Shown: positions 14,229 to 23,582 of the stretch, piece by piece | How the letters are laid out: each line of letters begins with the position of its first letter | How positions within the stretch are numbered: the stretch's first letter is position 1 | Assembly (NCBI GenBank): GCA_027310465.1 | Contig: DAIDAU010000418.1 | Coordinates: forward strand, 1 to 32,438 | DNA: 32,438 nt | Direction: 5' to 3' | Source of the DNA: Rhodocyclaceae bacterium | GTDB lineage: Bacteria > Pseudomonadota > Gammaproteobacteria > Burkholderiales > Rhodocyclaceae | Position numbers and translations under genes: made by a program | The notes under the pieces: generated by a model | Seen by the model: only the letters and a program-made list of their open reading frames with translations | Databases searched by the model: none | Told to the model about the DNA's origin: nothing

Positions 14229-15824
14229 ATGCTGGACGTTGTCGAGCGCTTCCTGGCGGCGAACGGCTATTTGCCGCACGGCTACTGCATCAGCTGGTCG
14301 CCCCCGCTGCTGGCGACCTACGTCGTCAGCGATGCGCTGATCGCCGCCGCCTATTTCTCCATGCCGGCGGCGCTGGCCTGGTTCGCGCGCCGCCGGCCCG
14401 ATTTCCCCTACACCTGGCTGCTGTGGATGTCCGCGGCCTTCATCCTGGCCTGCGGCGCCACGCACCTGATGGACATCGTCGTGCTCTGGTGGCCGCTCTA
14501 CGGCCTCGATGCGGCGCTGAAGCTCGTTACCGCGCTGGTTTCGGTGGTCACCGCGGTGATGGCCTGGCCGCTCGTTCCCCGGGTGCTGGCCCTGCCGAGC
14601 CCGGCGCAGCTGCAGCAGGCGAACCATGTCCTCGAGCAGGAGATCGCACGGCGCGCCGCGGCCGAAGCGGAACTCGACGCCCATCGCCACCGGCTCGAGG
14701 ATCTCGTCGAACGGCGCACGCGCGAGCTGGCGACGGCGAAGGCCGAAGCGGAGCGCGCCAACACGGCGAAATCGCATTTCCTCGCCGCCGCCAGCCACGA
14801 CCTGCGCCAGCCGCTGTCGGCGCTGTCGCTCTACGTCGGCGCGCTGAAGTCCAAGCTCGGCGGCGAGGACGCCGTCCTGGCGTCGAACATGGCGCACTGC
14901 GTCGACAACCTCAACGAAATGCTGTCCGACATGCTCGACCTGTCGCGGCTCGACGCCGGCGTCGTCACGCCGGAAGTCGCCGACTTCGAGGTGCACGCCG
15001 CCATCGCCAAGGTCTTCTCATCCTACGAGCCGCAGGCGAAGACGAAGGGACTGACGATGCGCTTCGGCCCGTCGACGGCGATCGGCCGCACAGATCCCGT
15101 GCTGTTCCAGCGCATCCTCGGCAACCTGCTGTCGAACGCGATCCGCTACACCGAGCGCGGCGGCGTGCTGGTCGGCTGCCGGCGGCGCGGCGGCAAGCTG
15201 CGCGTCGAGGTCTGGGACACGGGCATCGGCATTCCCGCGGACAAGACCGCCGAGATTTTCGAGGAGTTCACGCAGCTCGGCAACGACGAGCGCAACCTCG
15301 CCAAGGGCACGGGACTGGGCCTGGCCATCGTCGCCAAGATGGCGGCGCTGCTGGGACTGCAGGTGCGCGTGCGCTCGCGCCCGGGGCGCGGCTCGGTGTT
15401 CGCCGTCGAATTGCCCTCGGGCGAGCCCGTCGCGCGGCGCGAGCCGCGTTCCTACGCCGACCGGCCGCTGCGCATCGCGCTGGTGGAGGACAACGCCGAA
15501 GTTGCCGTCGCCATGGCCTACGCGCTTTCCAGCGTCGGCCACAGCGTGGTCGCGGCGGCCTCGCGCACCGAGCTGCTGGAGCGCCTCGCGGATGCGGAGC
15601 CCGACATCATCGTCTCGGATTACCGGCTCGCTGGGGACGAGGACGGACTGGCGGTGATCGGTGCGCTGCGAAGCCGGTTCGGCGCCACGCTGCCGGCGCT
15701 GATCATCACCGGCGACACCGATCCCGCGGTGATCCGCCGCATGTCCGAACAGCGCATCAGCGTGCAGCACAAGCCGCTGAATCTCGAAGCGCTGCGCAGC
15801 CGCATCGCGGCGCTGACCGCATAA
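14229..15824 (+). CDS. Hybrid histidine kinase with ETR1-like copper/ethylene-binding membrane domain
   Basis: This 531-residue protein is started at 14229 because GGGAG precedes it. Residues 1-120 are three membrane helices aligning without gaps to the plant ethylene receptor ETR1 at a constant offset of 10: D35, Y42, P46, I72, C75 and H79 match ETR1 D25, Y32, P36, I62, C65 and H69, and the core FILACGATHL carries the Cu(I) ligands Cys and His. A coiled coil (126-180), an H-box with H190 (SHDLRQPLSAL), an ATPase lobe (NLLSNAIRY, DTGIGIP, GTGLGLAIV) and a C-terminal receiver with D464 (VSDYRL) follow. There is no GAF domain and no DNA-binding output. It probably senses ethylene, copper or another small ligand at the membrane; the ligand is unproven. 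It lies beside copper-chaperone genes. Confidence 0.92.
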   Translation: MLDVVERFLAANGYLPHGYCISWSPPLLATYVVSDALIAAAYFSMPAALAWFARRRPDFPYTWLLWMSAAFILACGATHLMDIVVLWWPLYGLDAALKLVTALVSVVTAVMAWPLVPRVLALPSPAQLQQANHVLEQEIARRAAAEAELDAHRHRLEDLVERRTRELATAKAEAERANTAKSHFLAAASHDLRQPLSALSLYVGALKSKLGGEDAVLASNMAHCVDNLNEMLSDMLDLSRLDAGVVTPEVADFEVHAAIAKVFSSYEPQAKTKGLTMRFGPSTAIGRTDPVLFQRILGNLLSNAIRYTERGGVLVGCRRRGGKLRVEVWDTGIGIPADKTAEIFEEFTQLGNDERNLAKGTGLGLAIVAKMAALLGLQVRVRSRPGRGSVFAVELPSGEPVARREPRSYADRPLRIALVEDNAEVAVAMAYALSSVGHSVVAAASRTELLERLADAEPDIIVSDYRLAGDEDGLAVIGALRSRFGATLPALIITGDTDPAVIRRMSEQRISVQHKPLNLEALRSRIAALTA

Positions 15825-15841
15825 GCGGCAAGCCGGACAAA

Positions 15842-15869
15842 GAATGGCCGCTCCGGGGAGCGGCCATTC
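15842..15869. terminator. Perfect hairpin between convergent kinase and panD
   Basis: A 13-bp perfect inverted repeat (15842-15854 / 15857-15869) sits between the two stop codons. It lacks a T run but is well placed as a bidirectional transcription barrier. Confidence 0.6.
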
Positions 15870-15885
15870 GGCGTCTGCAGCCGAT

Positions 15886-16269
15886 TCAGGCGGCGGCCTG
15901 AGTCGGGATCTTCCTGCTGTGGTGGGTGATGCGGTTCTTCGCGTCGACGTATACGAGGTCGGGCTCGTACTTGACCAGCTCGAGCTCGTTGTAGATGGCG
16001 AAGGTGGCGATGATCAGCAGGTCGCCGGGGGCGGCCTTGCGCGCCGCCGCGCCGTTCACCGAGATGGTGCCGGAGCCGCGTTCGGCCTTGATCGCATAGG
16101 TGGTGAACCGCTCGCCGTTGTCCACGTTCCAGATCTCGATCTGCTGGTATTCGCGGATGTCGGCGGCGTCGAGAAGGTCCTCGTCGATGGCGCAGGAACC
16201 TTCGTAGTGAAGCTCCGCCTGCGTCACGGTGACGCGGTGGAGCTTGGACTTCAGCATCGTGCGTTGCAT
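15886..16269 (-). CDS. panD: Aspartate 1-decarboxylase (pyruvoyl)
   Basis: This 127-residue proenzyme converts L-aspartate to beta-alanine for pantothenate synthesis. The self-cleavage site is Gly24-Ser25 in YEGSC; Ser25 becomes the pyruvoyl group. The N-terminus [20 protein letters not shown] and the NGAAAR and GDLLII motifs are canonical, as is length. AAAGGA lies at a normal distance before the ATG. It is downstream of panC on the same strand but separated by a 106-base gap that contains a GCCGGC repeat, so it may have its own expression control. Confidence 0.97.
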   Translation of the reverse strand: MQRTMLKSKLHRVTVTQAELHYEGSCAIDEDLLDAADIREYQQIEIWNVDNGERFTTYAIKAERGSGTISVNGAAARKAAPGDLLIIATFAIYNELELVKYEPDLVYVDAKNRITHHSRKIPTQAAA

Positions 16270-16375
16270 TGGCTATCCTTTCTCATGCAAAGGAAGGCGG
16301 CAGTCACCGGAGCCCGGCGAAGGACCCCGTCCTCTTGGCTACTGGCCGGCGCCGGCATGAGCGCATCGCGGCGGC

Positions 16376-17212
16376 CTAAACTTCCAGATTGTCGATGAGG
16401 CGCGTGCTGCCCAGCCGCGCCGCGGCCAACACCACCAACCTGGATTCGTGAGCGGCGGGCAATTGTAGATCAAATGTATTTCGCACCGCAATATAGTCGG
16501 GAATCCAGCCGTGGGCGGCCATTTCGGCCATCGCCGCCCGCTCCAGGCCCGGAAAATCGCGGTTTCCGGCGCGGATATTCTCTACTACCTTAGTCAGAGT
16601 GCGGAACAGCCGCGGCGCTTCCTTCCTTTGGTCGTCCGTCAGGTAGCCGTTGCGCGACGAAAGCGCGAGGCCGTCGGCGGCGCGCACGGTTTCCCCGGGC
16701 ACGATCTCGATGGGGAGATCGAAGTCCGCGGCCATGGAGCGGATCACCATCAGCTGCTGGAAATCCTTCTTGCCGAAGAGCGCGACGTCGGGCTGCGCGA
16801 TCTGGAACAGCTTCATCACCACCGTGGCGACGCCGCGGAAATGGCCGGGCCGGAATTCGCCTTCGATGACGTCGGCGTGCTCGGCCGGCGGCTCGACGTG
16901 GTAGCGCTGCGGCTGCGGGTACATCTCGCTCTCCGCCGGCGCGAACAGGTGCTCGACGCCCGCGGCGGCGAGCTTCTCGCAGTCGGCCGCGAAGGTGCGC
17001 GGATACTTGTCGAAGTCCTCGCCGGGGCGGAATTGCAGGCGGTTGACGAAGATCGTCGCGACGACCGCATCGGCGTGGCGGCGCGCCTGCGTCACCAGCG
17101 CGATGTGGCCTTCGTGCAGGTTGCCCATGGTCGGCACCAGCGCGATGCGTGCGGCGGGACGAAGCGGCTTCAGCGCGGCGCGCAGGCCGCCGATGGTCTC
17201 GTGGATTTGCAT
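16376..17212 (-). CDS. panC: Pantothenate synthetase
   Basis: This 278-residue cytoplasmic enzyme joins pantoate and beta-alanine using ATP. The nucleotide-binding HxGH is at 33-36 ([10 protein letters not shown]). Other blocks are [28 protein letters not shown] and LSSRNGYL, all characteristic. The Met at 17212 is chosen because it gives the normal N-terminus MQIHETI; longer in-frame extensions would run back into panB. It follows panB after 13 bases and is probably co-transcribed. Confidence 0.97.
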   Translation of the reverse strand: MQIHETIGGLRAALKPLRPAARIALVPTMGNLHEGHIALVTQARRHADAVVATIFVNRLQFRPGEDFDKYPRTFAADCEKLAAAGVEHLFAPAESEMYPQPQRYHVEPPAEHADVIEGEFRPGHFRGVATVVMKLFQIAQPDVALFGKKDFQQLMVIRSMAADFDLPIEIVPGETVRAADGLALSSRNGYLTDDQRKEAPRLFRTLTKVVENIRAGNRDFPGLERAAMAEMAAHGWIPDYIAVRNTFDLQLPAAHESRLVVLAAARLGSTRLIDNLEV

Positions 17213-17225
17213 GGGGGAGCGATCC

Positions 17226-18041
17226 CTAGTAGCAGTGTTCGGGCGCGGGGTAGCTGCCGTCCTTGACGGCCTTGATGTAGAGCGAGACGGCGCCCTCGAT
17301 GCTTTGCGCATCGGCCATGAAATTGCGCACGAAGCGGCCCTTCTTGCCGGGATAGACGCCGAGCATGTCGTGCAGCACCAGCACCTGGCCGTCGCAGTCG
17401 GGGCCGGCGCCGATGCCGATGGTGGCGCAGGCCTGCAGTTCGTGGGTGATCTCGCTGGCCAGCATGGCCGGCACCATCTCCAGCACCATCAGCGTGGCGC
17501 CGGCCTGCTCGAGCGCATGGGCGTCGGCCTTCATGCGCCTGGCGTTCTCCTCGCCGCGGCCCTGCACGTGGTAGCCGCCCAGCGCATGCACCGACTGCGG
17601 CGTCAGGCCGATGTGCGCGCACACGGGGATGCCGCGCTCGACGAGGAAGCGCACCGTCTCGGCCATCACCTGGCCGCCCTCGATCTTCACCATCTCGGCG
17701 CCCGCGGCGAGCAGCCGCACGGCGTTCCGCAGCGCCTGCTCCTTCGATTCCTGGTAGCTGCCGAACGGCATGTCGGCGACGCACATCGCGCGCTGCGCCA
17801 TGTGGCCGACGCATTCGGTGTGATAGACCATCTGGTCGATGGTCACCGGCAGCGTGGATGTCTTGCCCTGCACGACGTTGCCGAGCGAATCGCCGACCAG
17901 CATGACGTCGACGCCGCAGCGGTCCTCGAGCGCCGCGAAGCTCGCGTCGTAGGCCGTGAGCATGGCGATCCTCTCGCCGTCGCGCTTCATGCGCACGAGC
18001 TCGGGCAGGGTGATCGGCTTGTTGCTGGCGAGGTAGGTCAT
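17226..18041 (-). CDS. panB: 3-methyl-2-oxobutanoate hydroxymethyltransferase
   Basis: This 271-residue enzyme makes ketopantoate from alpha-ketoisovalerate and methylene-tetrahydrofolate. Characteristic segments are [23 protein letters not shown] (Mg-binding Asp), [17 protein letters not shown] and [14 protein letters not shown]. Length is normal. It lies two bases from the DUF486 gene stop and 13 bases before panC, so it belongs to the folK-DUF486-panB-panC unit. The folate link between folK and panB is common in this operon type. Confidence 0.97.
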   Translation of the reverse strand: MTYLASNKPITLPELVRMKRDGERIAMLTAYDASFAALEDRCGVDVMLVGDSLGNVVQGKTSTLPVTIDQMVYHTECVGHMAQRAMCVADMPFGSYQESKEQALRNAVRLLAAGAEMVKIEGGQVMAETVRFLVERGIPVCAHIGLTPQSVHALGGYHVQGRGEENARRMKADAHALEQAGATLMVLEMVPAMLASEITHELQACATIGIGAGPDCDGQVLVLHDMLGVYPGKKGRFVRNFMADAQSIEGAVSLYIKAVKDGSYPAPEHCY

Positions 18042-18043
18042 GG

Positions 18044-18394
18044 CTATCCGCCGCGGAAGATGAAGTACACGGCCCCCAGAATACACAATCCCGCCCAGAG
18101 ATAGTCGAGCTTGAGCGGCTCTTCCATGTAGAGCACGGCGAAGGGCACGAAGATCGACAGCGTGATCGCCTCCTGCAGGATCTTGAGCTGGCCGAGGTCG
18201 AGCTCGGAGTGGCCGATGCGGTTGGCCGGCACCTGGATCAGGTATTCGAACAGCGCGATGCCCCAGGAGGACAGCGCCGCGATCCACCAGGCGCGGTCGG
18301 AGAGGTTCTTCAGGTGCGCGTACCAGGCGAAGGTCATGAAGATGTTCGAGGCAGCCAGCAGCAGGGCCGTCTGCACGATGACGGGGATATTCAC
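18044..18394 (-). CDS. DUF486 small membrane protein of the DMT superfamily
   Basis: This 116-residue protein has four predicted membrane helices. Family blocks are [53 protein letters not shown] and [11 protein letters not shown]. Transport substrate is unknown. The start is GTG, overlapping the folK stop by four bases (GTGA). Being inserted between folK and panB it is likely co-expressed with them, but no metabolic link is established. Confidence 0.88.
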   Translation of the reverse strand: MNIPVIVQTALLLAASNIFMTFAWYAHLKNLSDRAWWIAALSSWGIALFEYLIQVPANRIGHSELDLGQLKILQEAITLSIFVPFAVLYMEEPLKLDYLWAGLCILGAVYFIFRGG

Positions 18395-18873
18395 GAAGCG
18401 AGCCGCTCGATATGCTGCTCGGCGCAAGCCCGCAGCAGCGGGGCGATGGCGCCGTGTCCCGGAATGACGAGGTCCGGCGCGATCTCGGCGAGCGGCGCCA
18501 GCACGAAGGCGCGCTGGTGCATGCGCGGATGCGGCAGGACCAGCGCCGGCGTGTCGACGACGTGCTCGTCGTGCAGCAGCAGGTCGAGGTCGAGCGTGCG
18601 CGGCGCGTTCTTGACGCTGCGCCGGCGGCCGAACTCCTGCTCGATCCCGAACAGCTCGTCGAGCAGCGCCTGCGGCGCCAGCCGGGTCTCCAGCGCGGCG
18701 ACGGCGTTGATGAAATCGGGCTGGTTCCTGAGGCCGACCGGCGCCGTGCGATAGAGCGACGACACCGCGACGCACTTCGTCAGCGGGATGCTGCCGAGCG
18801 CCGCGATGGCGGCCTTGACCGTGAGCTGCGGATCGTCGAGGTTGGCGCCGAGCGCCACGTACGCCAGCGTCAA
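18391..18873 (-). CDS. folK: Hydroxymethyldihydropterin pyrophosphokinase
   Basis: This 160-residue protein transfers pyrophosphate from ATP to 6-hydroxymethyl-dihydropterin in folate synthesis. Visible blocks are [43 protein letters not shown] and [13 protein letters not shown], the standard substrate- and Mg-binding elements. The start is a TTG that overlaps the pcnB stop (TTGA) and has GGAGG at 7-8 bases, giving the normal N-terminus LTLAYVALG. This is a non-AUG start easily missed. Confidence 0.95.
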   Translation of the reverse strand: MTLAYVALGANLDDPQLTVKAAIAALGSIPLTKCVAVSSLYRTAPVGLRNQPDFINAVAALETRLAPQALLDELFGIEQEFGRRRSVKNAPRTLDLDLLLHDEHVVDTPALVLPHPRMHQRAFVLAPLAEIAPDLVIPGHGAIAPLLRACAEQHIERLAS

Positions 18874-20210
18874 TCCGCCGCCTCCGGCGCGGCGGCGCCT
18901 TCCGCCGCCTTGCGGCCGCGCCCGCGGCTGCGGCGCCGCTTCTTGCCGCTGTCCGGCAGCAGCATCGCTTCGCGCCCGGCGTGGTCGCCGGCGATGAACT
19001 TCGTCCACCAGTCGGCCAGTTCCTGCGGCACTTCGCCGCTTTCGGCGCGCAGCAGCAGGAAATCGTAGGCGGCGCGGAAGCGCGGCTGCTCGATCATGCG
19101 CAGCGGCGACTTGCCGGCGCGCTTGTCGAAGCGCGGCTGCAGCAGCCAGATGTCCTTGATGTCGCCGGCGACGCGGCGCGTGATGGCGAGCTTCTCGGCC
19201 TGCTGGTCGAGCACCTCGTCCATCGCCGCGAACAGCGCGGGTACCGGCAGCTCCTTGGCGTTCTTGCGCTCCTCCCAGTTCGCCAGCACCTCGTGCCACA
19301 GCAGCGTGGCGAACAGGAAGCCCGGCGAGGTCGGCTTGTCGGCCCGCACGCGCGCGTCGGTGCTGGCGAGCGAGAGCATGACGAACTTCTCGCCGAGCGG
19401 CTGCTCGAGGATGACGTCGAGCAGCGGCAGCAGGCCGTGGTGCAGGCCCTCGGCGCGCAGGCGCTGGAGCGATTCGACGGCGTGGCCGGAGAACAGCAGC
19501 TTCAGCATCTCGTCGAACAGCCGCGCCGGCGGCACGTTCTCCATCAGGCCGGCCAGCTCCTTGATCGGCGCGCGCACGGCGGGGTCGAGCGTGAGGCCGA
19601 GCTTGGCCGACAGCCGCACGGCGCGCAGCATGCGCACCGGGTCCTCGCGGTAGCGGCTCTTCGGGTCGCCGATCATGCGCATGGTCTTGTTCTTGAGATC
19701 GTCGACGCCGCGGTGGTAGTCGTAGACGAGCTCGGTGACCGGATCGTAGTAGAGCGCGTTGACGGTGAAGTCGCGGCGCGCCGCGTCCTCCTCCATGCTG
19801 CCCCAGATGTTGTCGCGCAGCACGCGGCCGTGCTCGTCCTTCAGCGTGTTTTCGTCGTGCGCGGCGCGGAAGGTCGACACCTCCATGGTTTCCGGACCCA
19901 TCATGACGTGCACGATCTGGAAGCGCCGGCCGATGATGCGGGAGCGGCGGAACAGCGCCCGCACCTGGTCGGGCGTGGCGTCGGTGGCGACGTCGAAATC
20001 CTTCGGCTCGATGCCGGCGATGAGGTCGCGCACGGCGCCGCCGACGATATAGGCCTTGTGGCCGGCTCCCTGGAGGGTTTCGCAGACGCGCTTGGCGTTG
20101 AAGGAGACGAGCGCGCGGTCGATGCCGTGGCGGGCGTGCGGAATGGTCGCCGGCTCGTGCCGGCTCGGGGCGTCGCGCCGGAAGACGCGGCGCAGCAGCT
20201 TGCGGATCAT
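18870..20210 (-). CDS. pcnB: Poly(A) polymerase I
   Basis: This 446-residue enzyme adds 3' A tails to RNA to promote decay. The nucleotidyltransferase core has YIVGGAVRD (54-62), the catalytic acidic pair D71 and D73 in KDFDVATDA, the RRDFTVNALYYD block and YREDPVRMLRAVR. The C-terminus is strongly basic and Ala-rich (KKRRRSRGRGRKAAEG), as in PcnB rather than the tRNA CCA enzyme, supporting the assignment. A -10-like TATCAT (20238-20243) lies about 28 bases upstream of the ATG, suggesting its own promoter. It leads the reverse-strand folK-panBC unit. Confidence 0.95.
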   Translation of the reverse strand: MIRKLLRRVFRRDAPSRHEPATIPHARHGIDRALVSFNAKRVCETLQGAGHKAYIVGGAVRDLIAGIEPKDFDVATDATPDQVRALFRRSRIIGRRFQIVHVMMGPETMEVSTFRAAHDENTLKDEHGRVLRDNIWGSMEEDAARRDFTVNALYYDPVTELVYDYHRGVDDLKNKTMRMIGDPKSRYREDPVRMLRAVRLSAKLGLTLDPAVRAPIKELAGLMENVPPARLFDEMLKLLFSGHAVESLQRLRAEGLHHGLLPLLDVILEQPLGEKFVMLSLASTDARVRADKPTSPGFLFATLLWHEVLANWEERKNAKELPVPALFAAMDEVLDQQAEKLAITRRVAGDIKDIWLLQPRFDKRAGKSPLRMIEQPRFRAAYDFLLLRAESGEVPQELADWWTKFIAGDHAGREAMLLPDSGKKRRRSRGRGRKAAEGAAAPEAAD

Positions 20211-20354
20211 GCGGATGGTGAAGGCGGAAAGGTCTCAATGATACCGGAAGTCCCTGACCTGCCGGCAGTTATGCGCTGCGGCCGCCGTCCGGAAGGGCCT
20301 TGCGGGATGCATGGCGAACCGCCGCCGAGGCGCCCGGAACGGCGGGCGAAGCGC

Positions 20355-21821
20355 CTACGCGGCGGCGCAAAGGCAGGCGTCGGCGCAGGCGCCGCTGCAC
20401 GTGCAGCCGTAGCAGACCGCGCGGTTCTTGCCGAGATTCTTCGCCTGGTACATGGCTTCGTCCGCATGGCGGGCGATGGCGATCGAATCCTCGCCGTGAT
20501 CGGGAAACAGGCTGATGCCGATGCTGGCGCCGATGCGCCCCTCGGCCCCGCCGAGATCGACGGGACGGTTCAGCGCCGCGATGACGTCGCGGGCGACGTG
20601 CATGGCGTGCGCCGCGGAGGAGACGTCCTGGAGCAGGATCGCGAACTCGTCGCCGCCGAGGCGCGCCACCGTGTCGGTTTCGCGCCGCGACGTCTCGAGC
20701 CGCACGGCGACTTCCTGCAGCACGCGGTCGCCGCCGGCATGTCCGAAGCGGTCGTTGATCGGCTTGAAATCGTCGAGGTCGACGTAGAACAGCGCGAACT
20801 TCGTGCGTTCGCGCACGGCGCGGGCGATCGCCTGCTCGATGCGGTCGGCGAACAGCGCCCGGTTGGCCAGGCCCGTCAGGGGATCGTGCAGCGCGAGGCG
20901 CTCGATCTTTTCGCGCGCCAGCATCTCGGCGTCGAAATCCTTGTCGACGCTGGTGTAGCTGACCACGGCGCCGTCGGCGTCGACGATCGGCGTGATGGTC
21001 TTGAAGATGTGGAACAGGGAACCGTCCTTGCGTCGGTTCACCATGTGGCCCTGGAAGGGAGCGCCGCTGCGGATGGTCGTCCAGAGGCGCTCGTAGAACG
21101 CGCGGTCCTGCTTGCCCGAGCCGAGCACCGAAAAGTTGCGGCCCACCAGTTCCGCAGCCGCGTAGCCGCACAGGCGCTCGAACGCCGGATTGACGTAGCG
21201 GATCGCGCCGTCCGGCGCCGCCAGGGAAATCGGATCGGCGGAGTGCTCGACGATGCTCGACAGCTCCTTGAGCTTGAGTTCGGCCGTGACGCGCTGCGTG
21301 ACGTCGATCAGCACCAGGTTGCAGGTACGGTCCATCTCGTCTTCGACGGCGATGACTTGCAGGCGGCGCTGCGGATGGGGCTCGGCCGCCTCGACATCGA
21401 CTTCGCAGGACTGCTCGACGCGGCTGGCGAAGACCTGTTCGATGAAGGCCCGGAAGATCGGGCGCGAAGCCTCGCACATGAATGTTTCCAGCTTGAGGTG
21501 CCGCAGGTGGGCGCGCTGGAAGCCGAGCAGCTTGGCGGCGGCGAGGTTGGCGCGCGCGATGCCCCCGTCGTGGCGGACGGTGAGATAGGCGACGGGCGAG
21601 AGGTCGTAGAGCGCCGAAAAGCCAGCCAGGATGCGTTCGATTTCATGGCCGATCGATTCCTGCTCGCGATAGCGGGCGTCCCGGTGCGCCAATTCGCGCA
21701 GCATTTCGCGAAGCAGCGCCGCGGCCTGGGCGGTGATTTCCGACGGATGCGACGGCAGGCGTTCGAGCCAATCTTCGACCTGGCCGGCGATAGCGTCGGT
21801 CAGACGCGGATTCGCATTCAT
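20355..21821 (-). CDS. PAS-GGDEF diguanylate cyclase with Cys-rich tail
   Basis: This 488-residue protein is predicted soluble. Two PAS-like sensor regions (about 55-170 and 185-310; the second has VNPAFERLCGYAAAELVGRNF) precede a GGDEF domain. The active motif GGDEF is at 389-393, and the inhibitory I-site RETD stands five residues before it, so it should make c-di-GMP and be product-inhibited. The C-terminus ends in a tail with six cysteines (C470, C473, C475, C479, C483, C485), unusual for the family. The start at 21821 is chosen for its GGGGAG site; an in-frame Met 15 codons upstream lacks one. It lies upstream of pcnB on the same strand with a 144-base gap. Confidence 0.9.
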   Translation of the reverse strand: MNANPRLTDAIAGQVEDWLERLPSHPSEITAQAAALLREMLRELAHRDARYREQESIGHEIERILAGFSALYDLSPVAYLTVRHDGGIARANLAAAKLLGFQRAHLRHLKLETFMCEASRPIFRAFIEQVFASRVEQSCEVDVEAAEPHPQRRLQVIAVEDEMDRTCNLVLIDVTQRVTAELKLKELSSIVEHSADPISLAAPDGAIRYVNPAFERLCGYAAAELVGRNFSVLGSGKQDRAFYERLWTTIRSGAPFQGHMVNRRKDGSLFHIFKTITPIVDADGAVVSYTSVDKDFDAEMLAREKIERLALHDPLTGLANRALFADRIEQAIARAVRERTKFALFYVDLDDFKPINDRFGHAGGDRVLQEVAVRLETSRRETDTVARLGGDEFAILLQDVSSAAHAMHVARDVIAALNRPVDLGGAEGRIGASIGISLFPDHGEDSIAIARHADEAMYQAKNLGKNRAVCYGCTCSGACADACLCAAA

Positions 21822-22208
21822 ACGCTCCCCTGAGAGGTGCGAGCTGCTGGGCACCGTGGATTGCAACTTCGACGACGACGAGTTTGCACCGGCATTCCGG
21901 CGATGGCAATGCCATGTGCCGCGAAACTCGGCGCTACCTATTCGTCAACTCCATCAGGGCCTTTCGTCATGGGCTTGACGCGGCGCCGCGCCACGGCTGG
22001 CTCTTGGGTCGATTAGCAATCTATGATATTTGACGTGGTTATTAGCGGATAGATACAAACCATTTTTGATACCTACTAAAGTTCGTTAGAGTGACGGCCG
22101 TTTGAACAGCGAATGCATTTCGCCGTCGACGACTTTCAGCCGCAGGCGCAGCAAGGTCGATCACGCGGGATATTCACAACCATTCCCTGACAGGGAGGAG
22201 GCAACAAG
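21822..22208 (+). promoter_or_regulatory. A/T-richer intergenic region with promoter for FadL-like gene
   Basis: This is a 387-base gap without a recognisable gene. The part at 22010-22100 is notably A/T-rich for this genome. It holds TTGACG (22030-22035) and ATACAA (22053-22058), 17 bases apart. The resulting 5' leader would be about 145 bases. GGGAGGAGG precedes the ATG. Nothing else is supportable. Confidence 0.45.
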
Positions 22209-23474
22209 ATGAAAGCAACGAAGATCGCGATTCTGATCGGCGCGCTGGGGCTGTCCGCGTCGGCATTCGCCACGGACGGATATTTTTCCCATGGCTACGG
22301 CATGAAGTCCAAGGGCATGGCAGGCGTCGGCATCGCCCTGCCGCAGGACGCGCTGGCGGCCGCCACCAACCCGGCCGGCATGGTGATGATCGGCGACCGT
22401 CTGGACTTGGGTCTCGACTATTTCCGTCCGGTGCGCGACGCGGAGATTACCGGGAACGGTGCTGGCTTGAACGGTAGCTACGATGGCAACGGCAAGCGGG
22501 ACTTCCTCATTCCCGAGTTCGGCTACAACAAGATGCTGGGTTGGGACATGGCGGTCGGGGTCAGCGTCTATGGCAACGGCGGCATGAACACCAAGTACAA
22601 CACGAACCCGTTCGGCGCGTTCGGCGCCACGAATCCGGGCGGCGTCAATCTCGAACAGCTGTTCATCGCACCGACCTTCGCAATGAAGCTCAACAAGACG
22701 AATGCGGTCGGCGTCTCGTTGGTCTACGGCTATCAGCGCTTCAGCGCGACGGGCTTGGAACCCTTCGCAAACGCCTTGTACTCGGCGAATCCGAACAACA
22801 TGACCAACAAGGGCACGGACAAGACCAACGGCTGGGGTGTGCGTATCGGCTGGACCGGACAGGTCTCCGACAGCGTTACGCTCGGGGCTACCTACGCCTC
22901 GAAGATCAAAGGCACGTTCAGCAGCTACAGCGGCTTGTTCGCGGGTGGCGGAAGCTTCGACATTCCCGAGAACTACGGCGTCGGCATCGCCGTGAAGGCG
23001 ACGCCGGCGTTGACCATCGCCGCCGACATCAGGCAGATCAACTACGGCAAGGTCAAGGCCATCGCCGATCCGCTGGCTAATCTGGCGACTGGTAATGCTT
23101 TCGGCACGAGCAACGGTCCCGGCTTCGGCTGGCGCAACATGACCGTCTACAAGCTGGGCGCCAGCTATGAGTACTCCAAGGATCTGACCTTGCGTGCCGG
23201 CTACGGCTTCGGCCGCCAACCGATTCCGACGAGCGAGACCCTCTTCAACATCCTGGCGCCGGGCGTGGTGGAGAACACCGGGACCTTGGGTGCTACTTGG
23301 ACGCTGGCGAACAAGAACGAGCTGACGGTCGCCTACATGCACGCCTTCAAGAAGACGGTTAATGGTTCGGGCTCCATTCCCCCCGGCGCGCCTCCAGGCG
23401 GCTTCGGCGGTGGCGAAGCCAACATCCGCATGTACGAAGATTCCCTCGGCATCGCCTATGGCATCAAGTTCTAA
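22209..23474 (+). CDS. OmpP1/FadL/TodX-family outer-membrane channel
   Basis: This 421-residue outer-membrane beta-barrel has a signal peptide (cleavage likely after ASAFA, residue 21) and an N-terminal hatch-like start TDGYFSHGYGMKSKGMAGVG, then NPAGM and many alternating amphipathic strands. The C-terminus ends in Phe (YGIKF), as expected for barrel insertion. The family carries long-chain fatty acids or aromatic hydrocarbons across the outer membrane; the substrate is not determinable. Codon use is less GC-biased than in flanking genes. It is followed by a strong terminator, with a periplasmic-protein gene just beyond it. Confidence 0.9.
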   Translation: MKATKIAILIGALGLSASAFATDGYFSHGYGMKSKGMAGVGIALPQDALAAATNPAGMVMIGDRLDLGLDYFRPVRDAEITGNGAGLNGSYDGNGKRDFLIPEFGYNKMLGWDMAVGVSVYGNGGMNTKYNTNPFGAFGATNPGGVNLEQLFIAPTFAMKLNKTNAVGVSLVYGYQRFSATGLEPFANALYSANPNNMTNKGTDKTNGWGVRIGWTGQVSDSVTLGATYASKIKGTFSSYSGLFAGGGSFDIPENYGVGIAVKATPALTIAADIRQINYGKVKAIADPLANLATGNAFGTSNGPGFGWRNMTVYKLGASYEYSKDLTLRAGYGFGRQPIPTSETLFNILAPGVVENTGTLGATWTLANKNELTVAYMHAFKKTVNGSGSIPPGAPPGGFGGGEANIRMYEDSLGIAYGIKF

Positions 23475-23501
23475 CGGCCGATCCGGCATCCTGTAGTTCC
23501 G

Positions 23502-23533
23502 AAAGGCCGAAGGCATCCGCTTTCGGCCTTTTT
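23502..23533 (+). terminator. Intrinsic terminator after FadL-like gene
   Basis: Stem AAGGCCGAA (23503-23511) / TTCGGCCTT (23522-23530) runs into a T run. Confidence 0.88.
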
Positions 23534-23582
23534 CATTCGTTCCCCCAAAACCATCAGCTCGTTGCTGAATAAGGAGAGAGAC

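Noticed and set aside
16270-16375. panC-panD gap considered as a riboswitch
   Set aside because: It has GC-rich repeats but I could not match any riboswitch consensus.
18981-21833. 950-codon forward open frame
   Set aside because: Antisense to pcnB and the diguanylate cyclase; no recognisable domain despite its length.
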